From: UBA5078 sp040384465
Lineage (GTDB): Bacteria; Pseudomonadota; Gammaproteobacteria; Pseudomonadales; Pseudohongiellaceae
Assembly (NCBI GenBank): GCA_040384465.1
Contig: JAZKJF010000003.1
Coordinates: 496,001-560,000 of the forward strand
DNA: 64,000 nt
Reading direction: 5' to 3'
In this document: positions 25,597-34,156 of the stretch, piece by piece
Position numbering within the stretch: the first letter of the stretch is position 1
How the letters are laid out: each line of letters opens with the position of its first letter
The notes under the pieces: model-generated
Databases searched by the model: none
Told to the model about the DNA's origin: nothing
The model's input: only the letters and a program-made list of their open reading frames with translations
Position numbers and translations under genes: made by a program

Positions 25597-26601
25597 CTAT
25601 TCGCATTCCCTGTAGCGTGACTCCAGGCACTTGTCGGCCATGGCCTGCGCCTGCGCGAGTTGTTCTTCGTTCAGATTAGCCACTACGCTGTCACGATTCA
25701 TCACGATCTGATCGCGCTCTTCACCGAACGAAATTTTCTCGGCGATGTTCAGCCACATCCCGGCCTTAAGCAGATCCTGCTCAACACCAAGACCGTTGCC
25801 ATAGAGAATGCCGAGGTTGTTCTGTGCACTGAAGTAGCCTTCCATCGCAGAGCGACGATACCAGCCAGCGGCGGCGGAGTAATCCTGCGCCACACCTTGT
25901 CCGTCTTCATACATCACTCCGAGCCTGTACATTGCAGTCAAGTGGCCCTGATCCGCTGCCATGCCATACCACTCGGCGGCTTGTGCAAAATCCTGCGGCA
26001 CACCCTGACCATCGTGATGCATCACTGCCAAGTTGAACTGGGCAACACCTTCGCCTTGCTCAGCCGCCATGCGGTAATACTTGGCAGCTTCCTCTAGATC
26101 CTGCGGCACACCTTTGCCGACGTAGTAAATCTCGGCCATGCTCATCTGTGCTGTGAGATCACCTTCATCCGCTGCCAATCCGTACCACTTGGCGGCTTCT
26201 TCGAAATTCTGATCCACACCGTAGCCATTGCTGTAGAGCAGCGCCAGGTTCAGTTGCGCAACAGTAATGCCCTGCTCCGCAGCGGGTCGGAACCATTTCT
26301 CCGCTTCAACGTAATCCTGAGTCACGCCCATGCCGAAGTTGTACATCATGCCGAGGTTCATCTGCGCCATGGCATTGCCCTGATCTGCAGCCAGGTGGTA
26401 CCACTTGGCGGCTTCGGCCATGTCAGGCGGGACGCCCTGGCCAGTCTGATACATGACCCCAAGCGTCTGCTGTGCGGCGGCATCACCCGCTTCCGCCTTG
26501 GTAATCAGCTCTGCGGTGCCATAGCTCTGGGCATGACTGAACAGCGCCGTACAGGCCAGCGCTGCTGCGAGAAAAAATGTGCTGATGTGTCTCAAAGACA
26601 T
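25597..26601 (-). CDS. Secreted Sel1-repeat (TPR-like) protein
   Basis: 334 residues. Signal peptide (about 1-24, cleavage near FSHAQS), then about seven consecutive 36-residue Sel1-like repeats of the form GDAAAQ..LGVMY..GQGVPPDMAEAAKWYHLAADQG. Such repeats build superhelical scaffolds for protein-protein contacts. The ends after the last repeat are charged and contain two Cys. No enzymatic motif is seen. It is convergent with glyA and divergent from the hydrolase gene. The partner is unknown. Confidence 0.88.
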   Translation of the reverse strand: MSLRHISTFFLAAALACTALFSHAQSYGTAELITKAEAGDAAAQQTLGVMYQTGQGVPPDMAEAAKWYHLAADQGNAMAQMNLGMMYNFGMGVTQDYVEAEKWFRPAAEQGITVAQLNLALLYSNGYGVDQNFEEAAKWYGLAADEGDLTAQMSMAEIYYVGKGVPQDLEEAAKYYRMAAEQGEGVAQFNLAVMHHDGQGVPQDFAQAAEWYGMAADQGHLTAMYRLGVMYEDGQGVAQDYSAAAGWYRRSAMEGYFSAQNNLGILYGNGLGVEQDLLKAGMWLNIAEKISFGEERDQIVMNRDSVVANLNEEQLAQAQAMADKCLESRYRECE

Positions 26602-26803
26602 GATTCTTTACCCCTGACGACGGTGCCCTGCGGCGAGTCGTCAAACTTGAGTTGATTTGACAGTGATGACCGACCGCTGCCGCGAAACCGCGTGCCTGGA
26701 TGAGTCATTCACTGAACGGCTTTCAATGTGTGCTGAATGCTATTCCCAAAGTGCCGAAAAGGAAAGATTGGCCTGTTTCGGATGCTGGTTTATGATCGGC
26801 TGC

Positions 26804-28078
26804 ATGAAAACAACAATACTTCCCATCCTGCTTGTCTCCAGCCTGCTGCTCGCCCAATGCCAGTCTGGACAATCCCAATCCGCTGCCAGCAATGGTGGCG
26901 ATCAACCTCTTGTCGATCAGTTCTGGCGCGCAAACAACGTCTCCGAACAAGAGCGAGCAAGCGCACAATTGCTGGCGGCTGGCGGCACTGCCGACGTGCT
27001 GTATGACTCACTCAAAAGTGGCCCCAGCTACTCCGCCGATGTCCCGACCGGGCAACTGGAACAGACCCGCACCGCTGCCGACGGCACTGTGTTCCCCTAT
27101 ATCGTGCTGGTGCCGGACGACTACAATCCACGCCGCGCTTATCCCGTGGAGTTCAATCTGCACGGCGGCGTGAACCGCCCTCCTCTCATGGAAGGCGAAC
27201 CATTGTGGCGACAAGGTTACGATGCGCTGCGTGCCCCGGACCGCATCATCGTGGTACCAGCCGCGTGGGACGAAGCCTTCTGGTGGTTCGACAATCAAGC
27301 CGACAACGTGCCTGCAATTCTCCGAACCATCAAGCAAACCTACAACGTCGACGACAATCAGGTCTACATGACCGGTGTCTCCGATGGTGGCACCGGCAGT
27401 TACTTTTTCGCCTTCATGCAGCCGACCGAGTGGGCAGCGTTCCTGCCTTACATCGGCAACCCTGGTGTACTGCAGAATCCCGCCGGGCGGGCCAGCTATC
27501 CACTCTCCTTCGACAACCTCGCGGGCAAAGCGCTGTATATCGTCAACGGCGAGAACGATCCTCTGTATCCCGCTCGCGCAGTGCAGCGCTACATCGACTA
27601 CATGGCACGGGCCAACGTCGACCACGTCTTCAGGGTGATCCCCAACGGAGGCCACAACACCGCGTGGCTGCCAGAGGAGCGTCCCGCGATTGAGGCCTTC
27701 AAGCGCGACCACATCCGCGACCCGCTGCCAGAGCGCGTGCAATGGGCTACCAATCGTACCGACCGCTACAACCGCAATCACTGGCTGGTGGTGGACGAGC
27801 TGGACAAAGAGGGCGAGCCGGGCCGGGTGATTGTGTTCCGCGAAGGTAACCAGATTCGCGTCAACGCTTACTACGTCAACGCGTTTACGCTGCTGCTCAA
27901 TCCGGAAGAAATCGATTTCAGTCAGCCGGTGACGGTGATCCTCAACGACACAATCGTGCATGACGGTCTCGTGACCGAGAGTGCGGAGACGCTGCTCAAG
28001 TGGGCGGCGCGGGATCGGGATCGCTCTATGCTGTTTACGGCTGAATTGACGTTGAGGGTGCCGGTTAGTTCACAGTAA
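26804..28078 (+). CDS. Secreted alpha/beta-hydrolase (esterase/PHB-depolymerase-like)
   Basis: 424 residues from the ATG that gives a clean signal sequence (MKTTILPILLVSSLLLAQC); an upstream start adds 49 residues with no signal. The LLAQC might be a lipobox, though Gln before the Cys is unusual. The hydrolase core shows FNLHGGVNRP (oxyanion region), the nucleophile elbow GVSDGGTGS, NGENDPLYP (acid) and NGGHNTAWLP (His), so the triad looks complete. It resembles secreted esterases and polyhydroxybutyrate-depolymerase-like enzymes. The substrate is not predictable from sequence. Confidence 0.78.
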   Translation: MKTTILPILLVSSLLLAQCQSGQSQSAASNGGDQPLVDQFWRANNVSEQERASAQLLAAGGTADVLYDSLKSGPSYSADVPTGQLEQTRTAADGTVFPYIVLVPDDYNPRRAYPVEFNLHGGVNRPPLMEGEPLWRQGYDALRAPDRIIVVPAAWDEAFWWFDNQADNVPAILRTIKQTYNVDDNQVYMTGVSDGGTGSYFFAFMQPTEWAAFLPYIGNPGVLQNPAGRASYPLSFDNLAGKALYIVNGENDPLYPARAVQRYIDYMARANVDHVFRVIPNGGHNTAWLPEERPAIEAFKRDHIRDPLPERVQWATNRTDRYNRNHWLVVDELDKEGEPGRVIVFREGNQIRVNAYYVNAFTLLLNPEEIDFSQPVTVILNDTIVHDGLVTESAETLLKWAARDRDRSMLFTAELTLRVPVSSQ

Positions 28079-28109
28079 TTATGATCGACTGCCTGGAGCG
28101 GGCCCTTTT

Positions 28110-28151
28110 TCGCCTGCAGGGCATTTATACCCTCAGGGTAGGCTCCTACAG
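28110..28151. repeat. Degenerate REP unit split by a 17-bp insertion
   Basis: The two halves of a REP unit (TCGCCTGCAGGGCA and GGCTCCTACAG) are separated by an extra 17 bases containing the small palindrome TACCCTCAGGGTA. Compare the intact unit at 44140. It lies in the 85-base gap between the convergent hydrolase and cysQ genes. Confidence 0.65.
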
Positions 28152-28163
28152 GGTCGGTGCAGG

Positions 28164-29003
28164 TCAGGGGAGTTTCCCCAGCAGGCGCGGCCAGTCATAG
28201 CCCGCGTCTCCCATCGCCAGGAAGGAAGGGTTCAATATATCGTCCTTGCTGTTGTAGCGCAGCGGCGAAAAGTCCGTTTGACACACCTTGCCACCTGCCG
28301 CACAGAGCACAGCCTGAGCAGCTGCAGTGTCCCACTCACTGGTCGGCGCCAGACGCGGGTAAAGATCGGCCCCCCCCTCCGCAAGAATGCAGATTTTCAA
28401 CGAGCTGCCCATATTCACCAGCGCGACGTCATTGAACTGTTGGGTCAGCGTATCCAACATACTCTGCAGCGCTTCACCCCCATGCCGACGGCTGGCCACC
28501 ACTCTGATTTTTCCGCTGCGGCTCTCTGCTGGCATCGGCGCCGTAGCGATTGCTCGCAACTCCCCCATGCCTTCCTGCTTCCAGGCCCCGCTCCCCAACA
28601 GGCCAGTCCAGGTCATTGCCAACGCTGGTGCATGCACCACCCCCAGCACCGGAACACCATCCCGGACCAGCGCGATGTTCACCGTGAATTCATCGTTACG
28701 GTTGATAAACTCCTTGGTGCCGTCCAGCGGGTCGATCAGCCAGTACTCGGACCAGCTCTGGCGCAGCGCATAAGGTGGCAAAGTTGATTCTTCGGACAGC
28801 AGAGGAATCGCAGGTGTCAGCCTCTGCAGCTCACGCGCAATCAGAGCGTTGGCGCGGGTATCCGCCTCTGTCAGTGGAGAATCGTCACCCTTGGCCTGAC
28901 TGACAATGTCGCCGCTGCGGCGATAAACATCCAGTATCTCTTCCCCGGCGCATCTGGCGATCCCGGTCACTGCGGCCAGCAGGGCCTCTGCATCTGTCAT
29001 CAT
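28164..29003 (-). CDS. cysQ: CysQ, 3'(2'),5'-bisphosphate nucleotidase
   Basis: 279 residues, inositol-monophosphatase fold. Metal-binding motifs: LLSEESTLP, then the hallmark WLIDPLDGTKEF, and TSEWDTAAAQAVL near the C-terminus. CysQ hydrolyses PAP/PAPS, preventing build-up of the toxic by-product of sulfate assimilation. Two adjacent ATG codons could both start it. It is divergent from the VOC gene with about 150 bases between. Confidence 0.93.
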   Translation of the reverse strand: MMTDAEALLAAVTGIARCAGEEILDVYRRSGDIVSQAKGDDSPLTEADTRANALIARELQRLTPAIPLLSEESTLPPYALRQSWSEYWLIDPLDGTKEFINRNDEFTVNIALVRDGVPVLGVVHAPALAMTWTGLLGSGAWKQEGMGELRAIATAPMPAESRSGKIRVVASRRHGGEALQSMLDTLTQQFNDVALVNMGSSLKICILAEGGADLYPRLAPTSEWDTAAAQAVLCAAGGKVCQTDFSPLRYNSKDDILNPSFLAMGDAGYDWPRLLGKLP

Positions 29004-29160
29004 TCACTCGTCCTTTGTCCGTTCGACTATCGATTCGACGCCACTCTTGGTTCGACGCCACTCTGTCGGCAATGCTAGCATGGCGAGCCTCGGACACGGG
29101 ATCATGGCCGTGACCTCTGAATGCTCTCTAATAACAACCATAACAACAAGGAAACTCCCG

Positions 29161-29961
29161 ATGCGCGTTCTTTCCTCCCTCCTGATGCTTCTGTTGCTGG
29201 CTGGCACTGCCCAGGCGCAACTCGCCGTGCCCAATCCAGCAGGCCTGACTTATGGCCACGTTCACCTCAACGTCACCGACATGGAGCTGCACAAGCAGCT
29301 GTGGGTCGAACACTTTGGTGGCACTGTTGTCGTGAAGGGCACGCTGACGGCGGTAAAAATGCCGAACATGATGGTCGTCCTGTCGGACCGCGACCCTACC
29401 GGCGGCTCGCAAGGCACCGTGATGGATCATTTCGGATTCAAGGTTCGCAACCTGGCCACCTTCCTCGCCAAATGGCGCGCGGCGGGACTCCCGGTAGGCC
29501 GTGAGTTCATCGGCGCCGAAGGCCAACCCAACGCTTACGTGATGATGCCGGACGATGTCTACGTAGAATTGCAGGAAGATCAGGCCTTGCCAGTTGTAAT
29601 TTCCCCCTACCATATCCATTTCTATACCCCGGAGTTCGAATCGCTGCTAGCGTGGTATTCCGAGCTGCTGAACATTGAAGTGCGGCCGCGCGGCTCGATC
29701 ACCTCAACCACCAACGTGCCGGGCATGAATTTGAGCTTTGCCAATTCCAGCGAACCACGCCTACCTACCCGGGGTCGCTCGATCGACCACATCGGGTTCG
29801 AAGTGGATGACCTGGAAGCGTTCTGCAAACTGCTCGAAGCCAAAGGCATTGCCTTCGACGTCGCCTACCGCGATGTCCCAGCCATCGGACTGAAGATCGC
29901 GTTCATCACTGATCCGTCCGGGGTTTACATCGAGTTCACGGAAGGCTTTGACGAGTACTGA
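29161..29961 (+). CDS. Secreted VOC (glyoxalase-fold) protein
   Basis: 266 residues from the ATG preceded by AAGGAAAC, giving a clear signal peptide (cleavage near AQAQLAV); an upstream start adds 38 unrelated residues. Two VOC modules follow: one from YGHVHLNVTDME to about residue 150, the second from YHIHFYTPEFESLLAWY to the end. Each has His and Glu residues in metal-ligand positions (GHVHLNV, DHFGFKV; IDHIGFEV, IYIEF-like VYIEFTEGF). Export of a glyoxalase-fold protein suggests extracytoplasmic binding or ring cleavage; the substrate is unknown. Confidence 0.8.
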   Translation: MRVLSSLLMLLLLAGTAQAQLAVPNPAGLTYGHVHLNVTDMELHKQLWVEHFGGTVVVKGTLTAVKMPNMMVVLSDRDPTGGSQGTVMDHFGFKVRNLATFLAKWRAAGLPVGREFIGAEGQPNAYVMMPDDVYVELQEDQALPVVISPYHIHFYTPEFESLLAWYSELLNIEVRPRGSITSTTNVPGMNLSFANSSEPRLPTRGRSIDHIGFEVDDLEAFCKLLEAKGIAFDVAYRDVPAIGLKIAFITDPSGVYIEFTEGFDEY

Positions 29962-29981
29962 AAATTGACGACGAGGATCTG

Positions 29982-30683
29982 ATGCTGGAGTGGAATTCAA
30001 TCGACACCGTGCTGTTCGACATGGACGGCACCGTGCTCGATCTGCACTTTGACAACTACTTCTGGGAAGACCTCGTCCCGGCTCGCTACGCCGAGCGCCA
30101 CGGCCTGCAAAAGGCCGAGGCGCAGGCCTTGCTGCGCAGGCGCTACGAGAAAGTGAAAGGCACGCTGGACTGGTACTGCCTCGACTTCTGGTCAGAGAGC
30201 TTGACGATGGACATCGTTAGCATGAAAGAGGAAGTCCGCCACAAGATTGCTGTACGGCCTTTCGCGCTGGAATTTCTGCAGCAGTTGCGCAACAGCGGCA
30301 AAGCAGCGCTGCTCGTCACCAATGCCCACCCGGACAGCCTGAATCTGAAGATGCGCCACACGGGAATCGCGGGACACTTCGACCACACTGTCAGTTCCCA
30401 CAGCATCAGCTCCCAGAATTTGCGACTGGCCAAGGAAAATGCCGGTTTCTGGCACGCGCTGCGGCAACAGCATCCCTTCGATCCGCAGCGCACCTTGTTG
30501 ATCGATGACAGCCTGCCGGTGTTGCGTTGCGCGGCTGCAGAAGGCATCGCTCATCTGCTCGCCATTCGCCAGCCGGACAGTCAGCGCGCGCCACTGACGC
30601 CGGAAGAATTTGTACAGCTGGACGACTTCACCCAGATCATGCCCGGCTTGGAGCCATGTGGGAGCGGACCTGTCCGCGATTGA
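29982..30683 (+). CDS. yrfG: YrfG-type HAD nucleotidase (GMP/IMP)
   Basis: 233 residues. HAD motifs: FDMDGTVLDL (nucleophile Asp), LVTNAHPDS (motif II), the Lys in RLAKENAGFW, and LLIDDSLPVLRCA (motif IV). The PARYAERHGL and KGTLDWYCLDFW segments are characteristic of YrfG, which dephosphorylates GMP and IMP. The last eight codons (CGSGPVRD) and the stop are supplied by a REP-like element. hslR follows 19 bases downstream, the same yrfG-hslR pairing as in Escherichia. Confidence 0.93.
   Translation: MLEWNSIDTVLFDMDGTVLDLHFDNYFWEDLVPARYAERHGLQKAEAQALLRRRYEKVKGTLDWYCLDFWSESLTMDIVSMKEEVRHKIAVRPFALEFLQQLRNSGKAALLVTNAHPDSLNLKMRHTGIAGHFDHTVSSHSISSQNLRLAKENAGFWHALRQQHPFDPQRTLLIDDSLPVLRCAAAEGIAHLLAIRQPDSQRAPLTPEEFVQLDDFTQIMPGLEPCGSGPVRD
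30657..30680 (+). repeat. REP unit (GTGGGAGCGG type) forming the end of yrfG
   Basis: TGTGGGAGCGGACCTGTCCG followed by CGAT matches the REP form common in Pseudomonas genomes. It is in frame with yrfG and encodes its terminal residues; the TGA stop is at the REP boundary. Confidence 0.85.
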
Positions 30684-30702
30684 ATCAACCACGAGACCCA
30701 TC

Positions 30703-31110
30703 ATGAAAAAAGACGACGAATCCACCAGCGGCGTGCGCCTCGACAAGTGGCTCTGGGCGGCCCGCCTCTTCAAAACCCGCGCCATCGCCAAGGACGCCGT
30801 AGAAAGCGGCAAAGTACAGTGCGAAGGACAGAAGTTAAAACCCGGTCGGCTGGTCTCTACGGGATTGCTGCTCACCGTGCGTCAAGGTTGGGATGAAAAA
30901 ACGCTGCTGGTCACCGGACTCTCGGAACAGCGGCGCGGGGCCCAGGAAGCATCTCTCCTGTATAGCGAGACTCCGGAGAGCATTGAGAAGCGTCAGCAGG
31001 TTGGTGAGCATCGTCGGCTGCATGCTCTCCTGTTGCTGCAGCCGATGGCAAAACCGGACAAAAAAGATCGCCGTCTGCGCCAGCAACTCAAGCAGCAGAT
31101 TGATGAGTGA
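30703..31110 (+). CDS. hslR: HslR, heat-shock protein 15 (S4 RNA-binding)
   Basis: 135 residues from MKKDDES. The S4 domain opens with VRLDKWLWAARLFKTRAIAKDAVESGKV, and the basic C-terminus (RRLHALLLL...KKDRRLRQQLKQQ) fits Hsp15, which binds the free 50S subunit carrying a nascent chain and helps rescue stalled translation. An upstream in-frame start would begin inside yrfG and is not credible. Confidence 0.93.
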   Translation: MKKDDESTSGVRLDKWLWAARLFKTRAIAKDAVESGKVQCEGQKLKPGRLVSTGLLLTVRQGWDEKTLLVTGLSEQRRGAQEASLLYSETPESIEKRQQVGEHRRLHALLLLQPMAKPDKKDRRLRQQLKQQIDE

Positions 31111-31280
31111 GGAACCCAATGTCTGTTAGGTAGTGCCCACTTTTTTTGGCATAATCCGACGCCTGACAACGGGATAAGAATAGAACACGTTGACCGCCCC
31201 TTAAAAATGCGGGCTGGCGCTGTACATAAAAAGCTGGAGACTGCCCGGCACGGGAGATCTCGGCATACAGGGGATGGGGC

Positions 31281-32885
31281 TTGACCACACAACTCAAAGA
31301 AACACTGGCACTCAAAGAAAGTCTGAAGCGATTTAATCTGCCTGAGTTCAAGCCCGAGTGGGGAAAGTTTCTCAGGGGCATCGAGAAAGAAAGCCTGCGC
31401 GTCACCACCAAGGGACAACTGGCGCAGACCGATCATCCCGCAGCGCTGGGGTCGGCACTGACGCATCCCTATATCACCACCGATTTTTCTGAAGCGCTGA
31501 TGGAACTGATCACTCCTGCGATGGACGACATCGAGGGATGCCTGAACTTCCTCGCCGACATGCACACCTATACCTACAGCCAGTTGCCCAGAGACGAACG
31601 CCTCTGGGTGTCCAGCATGCCCTGCCAGCTGGAAGGCGACGATCATATTCCGCTCGCGCGCTACGGCAGCTCCAACATCGGGCGCATGAAGACGCTTTAT
31701 CGGGAAGGACTCGGGCATCGCTACGGCCGCGTGATGCAAACGATTGCCGGCATTCATTACAATTTTTCCATGCCCGAAAAATTCTGGGCCGACTATCGCG
31801 ACATCCGCCAGTCAACCGACGATCTGCAGACCTTCCAGACCCGCCAGTACCTGCACCTGATCCGCAATTTTCATCGCAACTGCTGGCTGCTGCCTTACCT
31901 GTTCGGCGCATCACCGGCAGTCAACAAAAGTTTTCCCCAAGGTCGCGATCACGACCTCGAAGATTTCGACGCCTACACGCTCTACAAACCTCACGCCACC
32001 GCATTGCGGATGGGCAATCTGGGCTACAAGAGTGAGGCGCAGAAATCCTTGTTCGTGTGCTACAACGACCTGAGCAATTATCTCGACAGCCTGCAGGGCG
32101 CACTCTCCACTCCCTACCCTGCATACGAGATTATCGGCACCAAGAAAGACGGCCACCACCTGCAGATGAATACCAACCTGCTGCAGCTGGAAAACGAATT
32201 CTACGGCAGCATTCGCCCCAAACGCGTCGGCAACGCGGGCGAACGGCCTCTGACTTTGTTGCGCGAAAAAGGGATTCAGTACATCGAAGTGCGCGTGCTG
32301 GACCTGAACCCTTTCCTGCCACTCGGCATTGATGCGGAACAGATTCGTTTCCTCGACGCCTTCCTTCTGTTTTGTCTGCTCTCCGACAGCCCGGCCTGCA
32401 CACGCACCAGCTTTGCGGAAATCGACGAGAACCTCTCGCGTGTCGTAAACAATGGTCGCGCACCCGGACTGTTGCTGACGCGCAAAGGGAATGACGTGAC
32501 GTTTGCGGATTGGGCTTCCGAATTGCTGGGAGAGATTCGGCACACCGCCGGTATTCTCGACCACATCCACGACACAAGGGCCTACTCGGAAGCAGTCGCA
32601 AACCAGGCCGCCAAAGTGGCCGATCCGGAATTGACGCCGTCGGCACAACTGCTGCGTAAAATGCGCGAAGAAAACCGCCCTTTCTGCGCCATGACCATGG
32701 CGCAGTCCAGCGCCTTCGAAGACTATTTCCGCAACAATCCACTGAGTGCAGAGCGTCTCGCTGAACTGAAAGAGGCCAGTCAGGCTTCCATAGAGCGCCA
32801 GACCCAGATCGAAGCAGAGGACACCCTCAGCTTCGACGAGTACCTGCAGCAATTGAATGCTATTGCTGAATTACGAACGAAGTGA
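31281..32885 (+). CDS. gshA: GshA, glutamate-cysteine ligase (gammaproteobacterial type)
   Basis: 534 residues from a TTG preceded by a purine-rich GGGGATGGGG; no in-frame ATG lies before the conserved region. ATP-grasp-like glutamate-binding start GIEKESLRVT, then TTDFSEALMELIT, HYNFSMP and QMNTNLLQLENEFY and YIEVRVLDLNPF identify the enterobacterial GshA class. It performs the first step of glutathione synthesis. The 3' end overlaps the convergent FliL-like gene by 26 bases. The TTG start is the least certain part. Confidence 0.94.
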   Translation: MTTQLKETLALKESLKRFNLPEFKPEWGKFLRGIEKESLRVTTKGQLAQTDHPAALGSALTHPYITTDFSEALMELITPAMDDIEGCLNFLADMHTYTYSQLPRDERLWVSSMPCQLEGDDHIPLARYGSSNIGRMKTLYREGLGHRYGRVMQTIAGIHYNFSMPEKFWADYRDIRQSTDDLQTFQTRQYLHLIRNFHRNCWLLPYLFGASPAVNKSFPQGRDHDLEDFDAYTLYKPHATALRMGNLGYKSEAQKSLFVCYNDLSNYLDSLQGALSTPYPAYEIIGTKKDGHHLQMNTNLLQLENEFYGSIRPKRVGNAGERPLTLLREKGIQYIEVRVLDLNPFLPLGIDAEQIRFLDAFLLFCLLSDSPACTRTSFAEIDENLSRVVNNGRAPGLLLTRKGNDVTFADWASELLGEIRHTAGILDHIHDTRAYSEAVANQAAKVADPELTPSAQLLRKMREENRPFCAMTMAQSSAFEDYFRNNPLSAERLAELKEASQASIERQTQIEAEDTLSFDEYLQQLNAIAELRTK

Positions 32886-33291
32886 AATAGAGATCGAGGA
32901 TATTCTCTGCACCGTGTCCATCCAGAACCGTGAGGATGCGCCGAATCTCCTCCAGAGCCGCGAGGCGCAGAGCCTCCTTGCCTTCGGTTGAGGTGATGTT
33001 CTCCTCAAGCTGTGCGGAGAACAGTCCGACCAGACTGTTGCGAATATAAGGCATGTGATGACGCACTGCTTCGTCGACTGGTTTTCTCGCTCTGACACTG
33101 ACGTCGACCTTGAGGTAGCGCAGCCTGCCGCCACCGTCATAGTTGGTTACGAAACTGGGGGCCAGATCCACATACGGCGTGTCGCTATCGCTGCCGGAGG
33201 CAGGAGCGCTGGAAGCAAATGCCTTGGCAGCGAGGCTACCACCGAGCAGCAGACTGAACAGCAGCGCCAGGCAGGCGGTTTTTTTCGACAT
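32860..33291 (-). CDS. FliL-like secreted or anchored protein, outside a flagellar locus
   Basis: 143 residues from MSKKTACLALLFSLLLGG. An N-terminal signal or anchor (about 1-25) precedes a domain with YVDLAPSFVTNY, YLKVDVSVRAR, HHMPYIRNSLVGLFS, EGKEALRLAALEEI and a terminal LYFTSFVIQQ. This pattern is that of FliL, the membrane protein around the flagellar stator. No flagellar gene is nearby, so it may be one of the stand-alone FliL-like proteins found in non-flagellar loci. The 3' end overlaps gshA. Confidence 0.78.
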   Translation of the reverse strand: MSKKTACLALLFSLLLGGSLAAKAFASSAPASGSDSDTPYVDLAPSFVTNYDGGGRLRYLKVDVSVRARKPVDEAVRHHMPYIRNSLVGLFSAQLEENITSTEGKEALRLAALEEIRRILTVLDGHGAENILDLYFTSFVIQQ

Positions 33292-33455
33292 GGGAATTGT
33301 CCTTCTGATGGTGAGAGTCCAAGTGATGTAACAGGTATCGGCAGGGGTGGGCACTTTCTGAAGAGGCAAGCAGCTAAGTTCGAGCGTATACAGTCAGCGA
33401 TATTTGATTAGAATAGGCAATCCTTTTGAGCCCCCAGTGGCAGTGAGTTTTCAAG

Positions 33456-33965
33456 ATGACAAAATTGTTGGCAATGGTTCCGGGCTCGAGAAATCTCAAC
33501 TTTCTAGTATTCGCGGCATGTACGTCGATGATCCTCATCGCGCTGTACATGGAGCACGTCATGCTGCTGCAACCCTGCGGCCTGTGTATCACGCAGCGCG
33601 TGTTTGTCATTCTGACCGGGCTGGTGTGTCTGGTCTCCGCCATCCACAAGCCATCACAAACAGGCGTGCGCAACTATGCACTGCTGGCGGCCAGCATGTG
33701 TGTGGCGGGTGGTTATTTCGCGGGACGTCAGATCTGGTTGCAGCATCTGCCTGAAGATCAAGTGCCGGCTTGCGGTCCCGGCCTGAGCTACATCATGGAT
33801 AACTTTCCGCTGATGGACATGCTGTCGTTTCTGCTGAAAGGCGACGGCAACTGCGCTGAGGTGACTTGGCGCTTCCTGGGTATCTTCTCTATCGCCGAAC
33901 TGTCGATGATCGGCTTCGTCATGCTGTTCGGTATCTGCATCTTCCAGGCTGTGCGCCGCAGCTGA
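33456..33965 (+). CDS. dsbB: DsbB, disulfide bond formation protein
   Basis: 169 residues with four membrane helices. The first redox pair is LLQPCGLCITQRV and the second lies in PACGPGLSY and GDGNCAEVTW. DsbB reoxidises DsbA in the periplasm and passes electrons to ubiquinone. The length and the CGLC motif are those of a true DsbB. The start ATG is near the end of a short gap with no clear promoter. Confidence 0.95.
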   Translation: MTKLLAMVPGSRNLNFLVFAACTSMILIALYMEHVMLLQPCGLCITQRVFVILTGLVCLVSAIHKPSQTGVRNYALLAASMCVAGGYFAGRQIWLQHLPEDQVPACGPGLSYIMDNFPLMDMLSFLLKGDGNCAEVTWRFLGIFSIAELSMIGFVMLFGICIFQAVRRS

Positions 33966-34012
33966 TATTACCCAACCCTTCGTAGCCCGGTCTGTGCGAG
34001 GGGTGGCATGGG

Positions 34013-34139
34013 GCACAGAGGCTAGCGCAGGGTGGCAGGCTTAGCGGATCAGGACCGTCTTGAGCCATGGATGGCGAAAGCGAGCCCCCAGGGATGGGTT
34101 CACGGCGTGTCCTGTTCCGCTAAGCCTGCTACTCTGTGC
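34013..34139. repeat. Long imperfect hairpin element downstream of dsbB
   Basis: Outer arms GCACAGAG (34013-34020) and CTCTGTGC (34132-34139) enclose 21-base arms 34035-34055 and 34109-34129 (GCAGGCTTAGCGGATCAGGA... with one mismatch). The loop carries GAGCCATGGATGGCGAAAGC and GGGATGGGTTCACGGCG, a sequence style I recognise from dispersed repeats in marine gammaproteobacteria. It occurs once in this window. No reading frame is associated with it. Confidence 0.7.
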
Positions 34140-34156
34140 GGAAACAAAGTGTTAAC

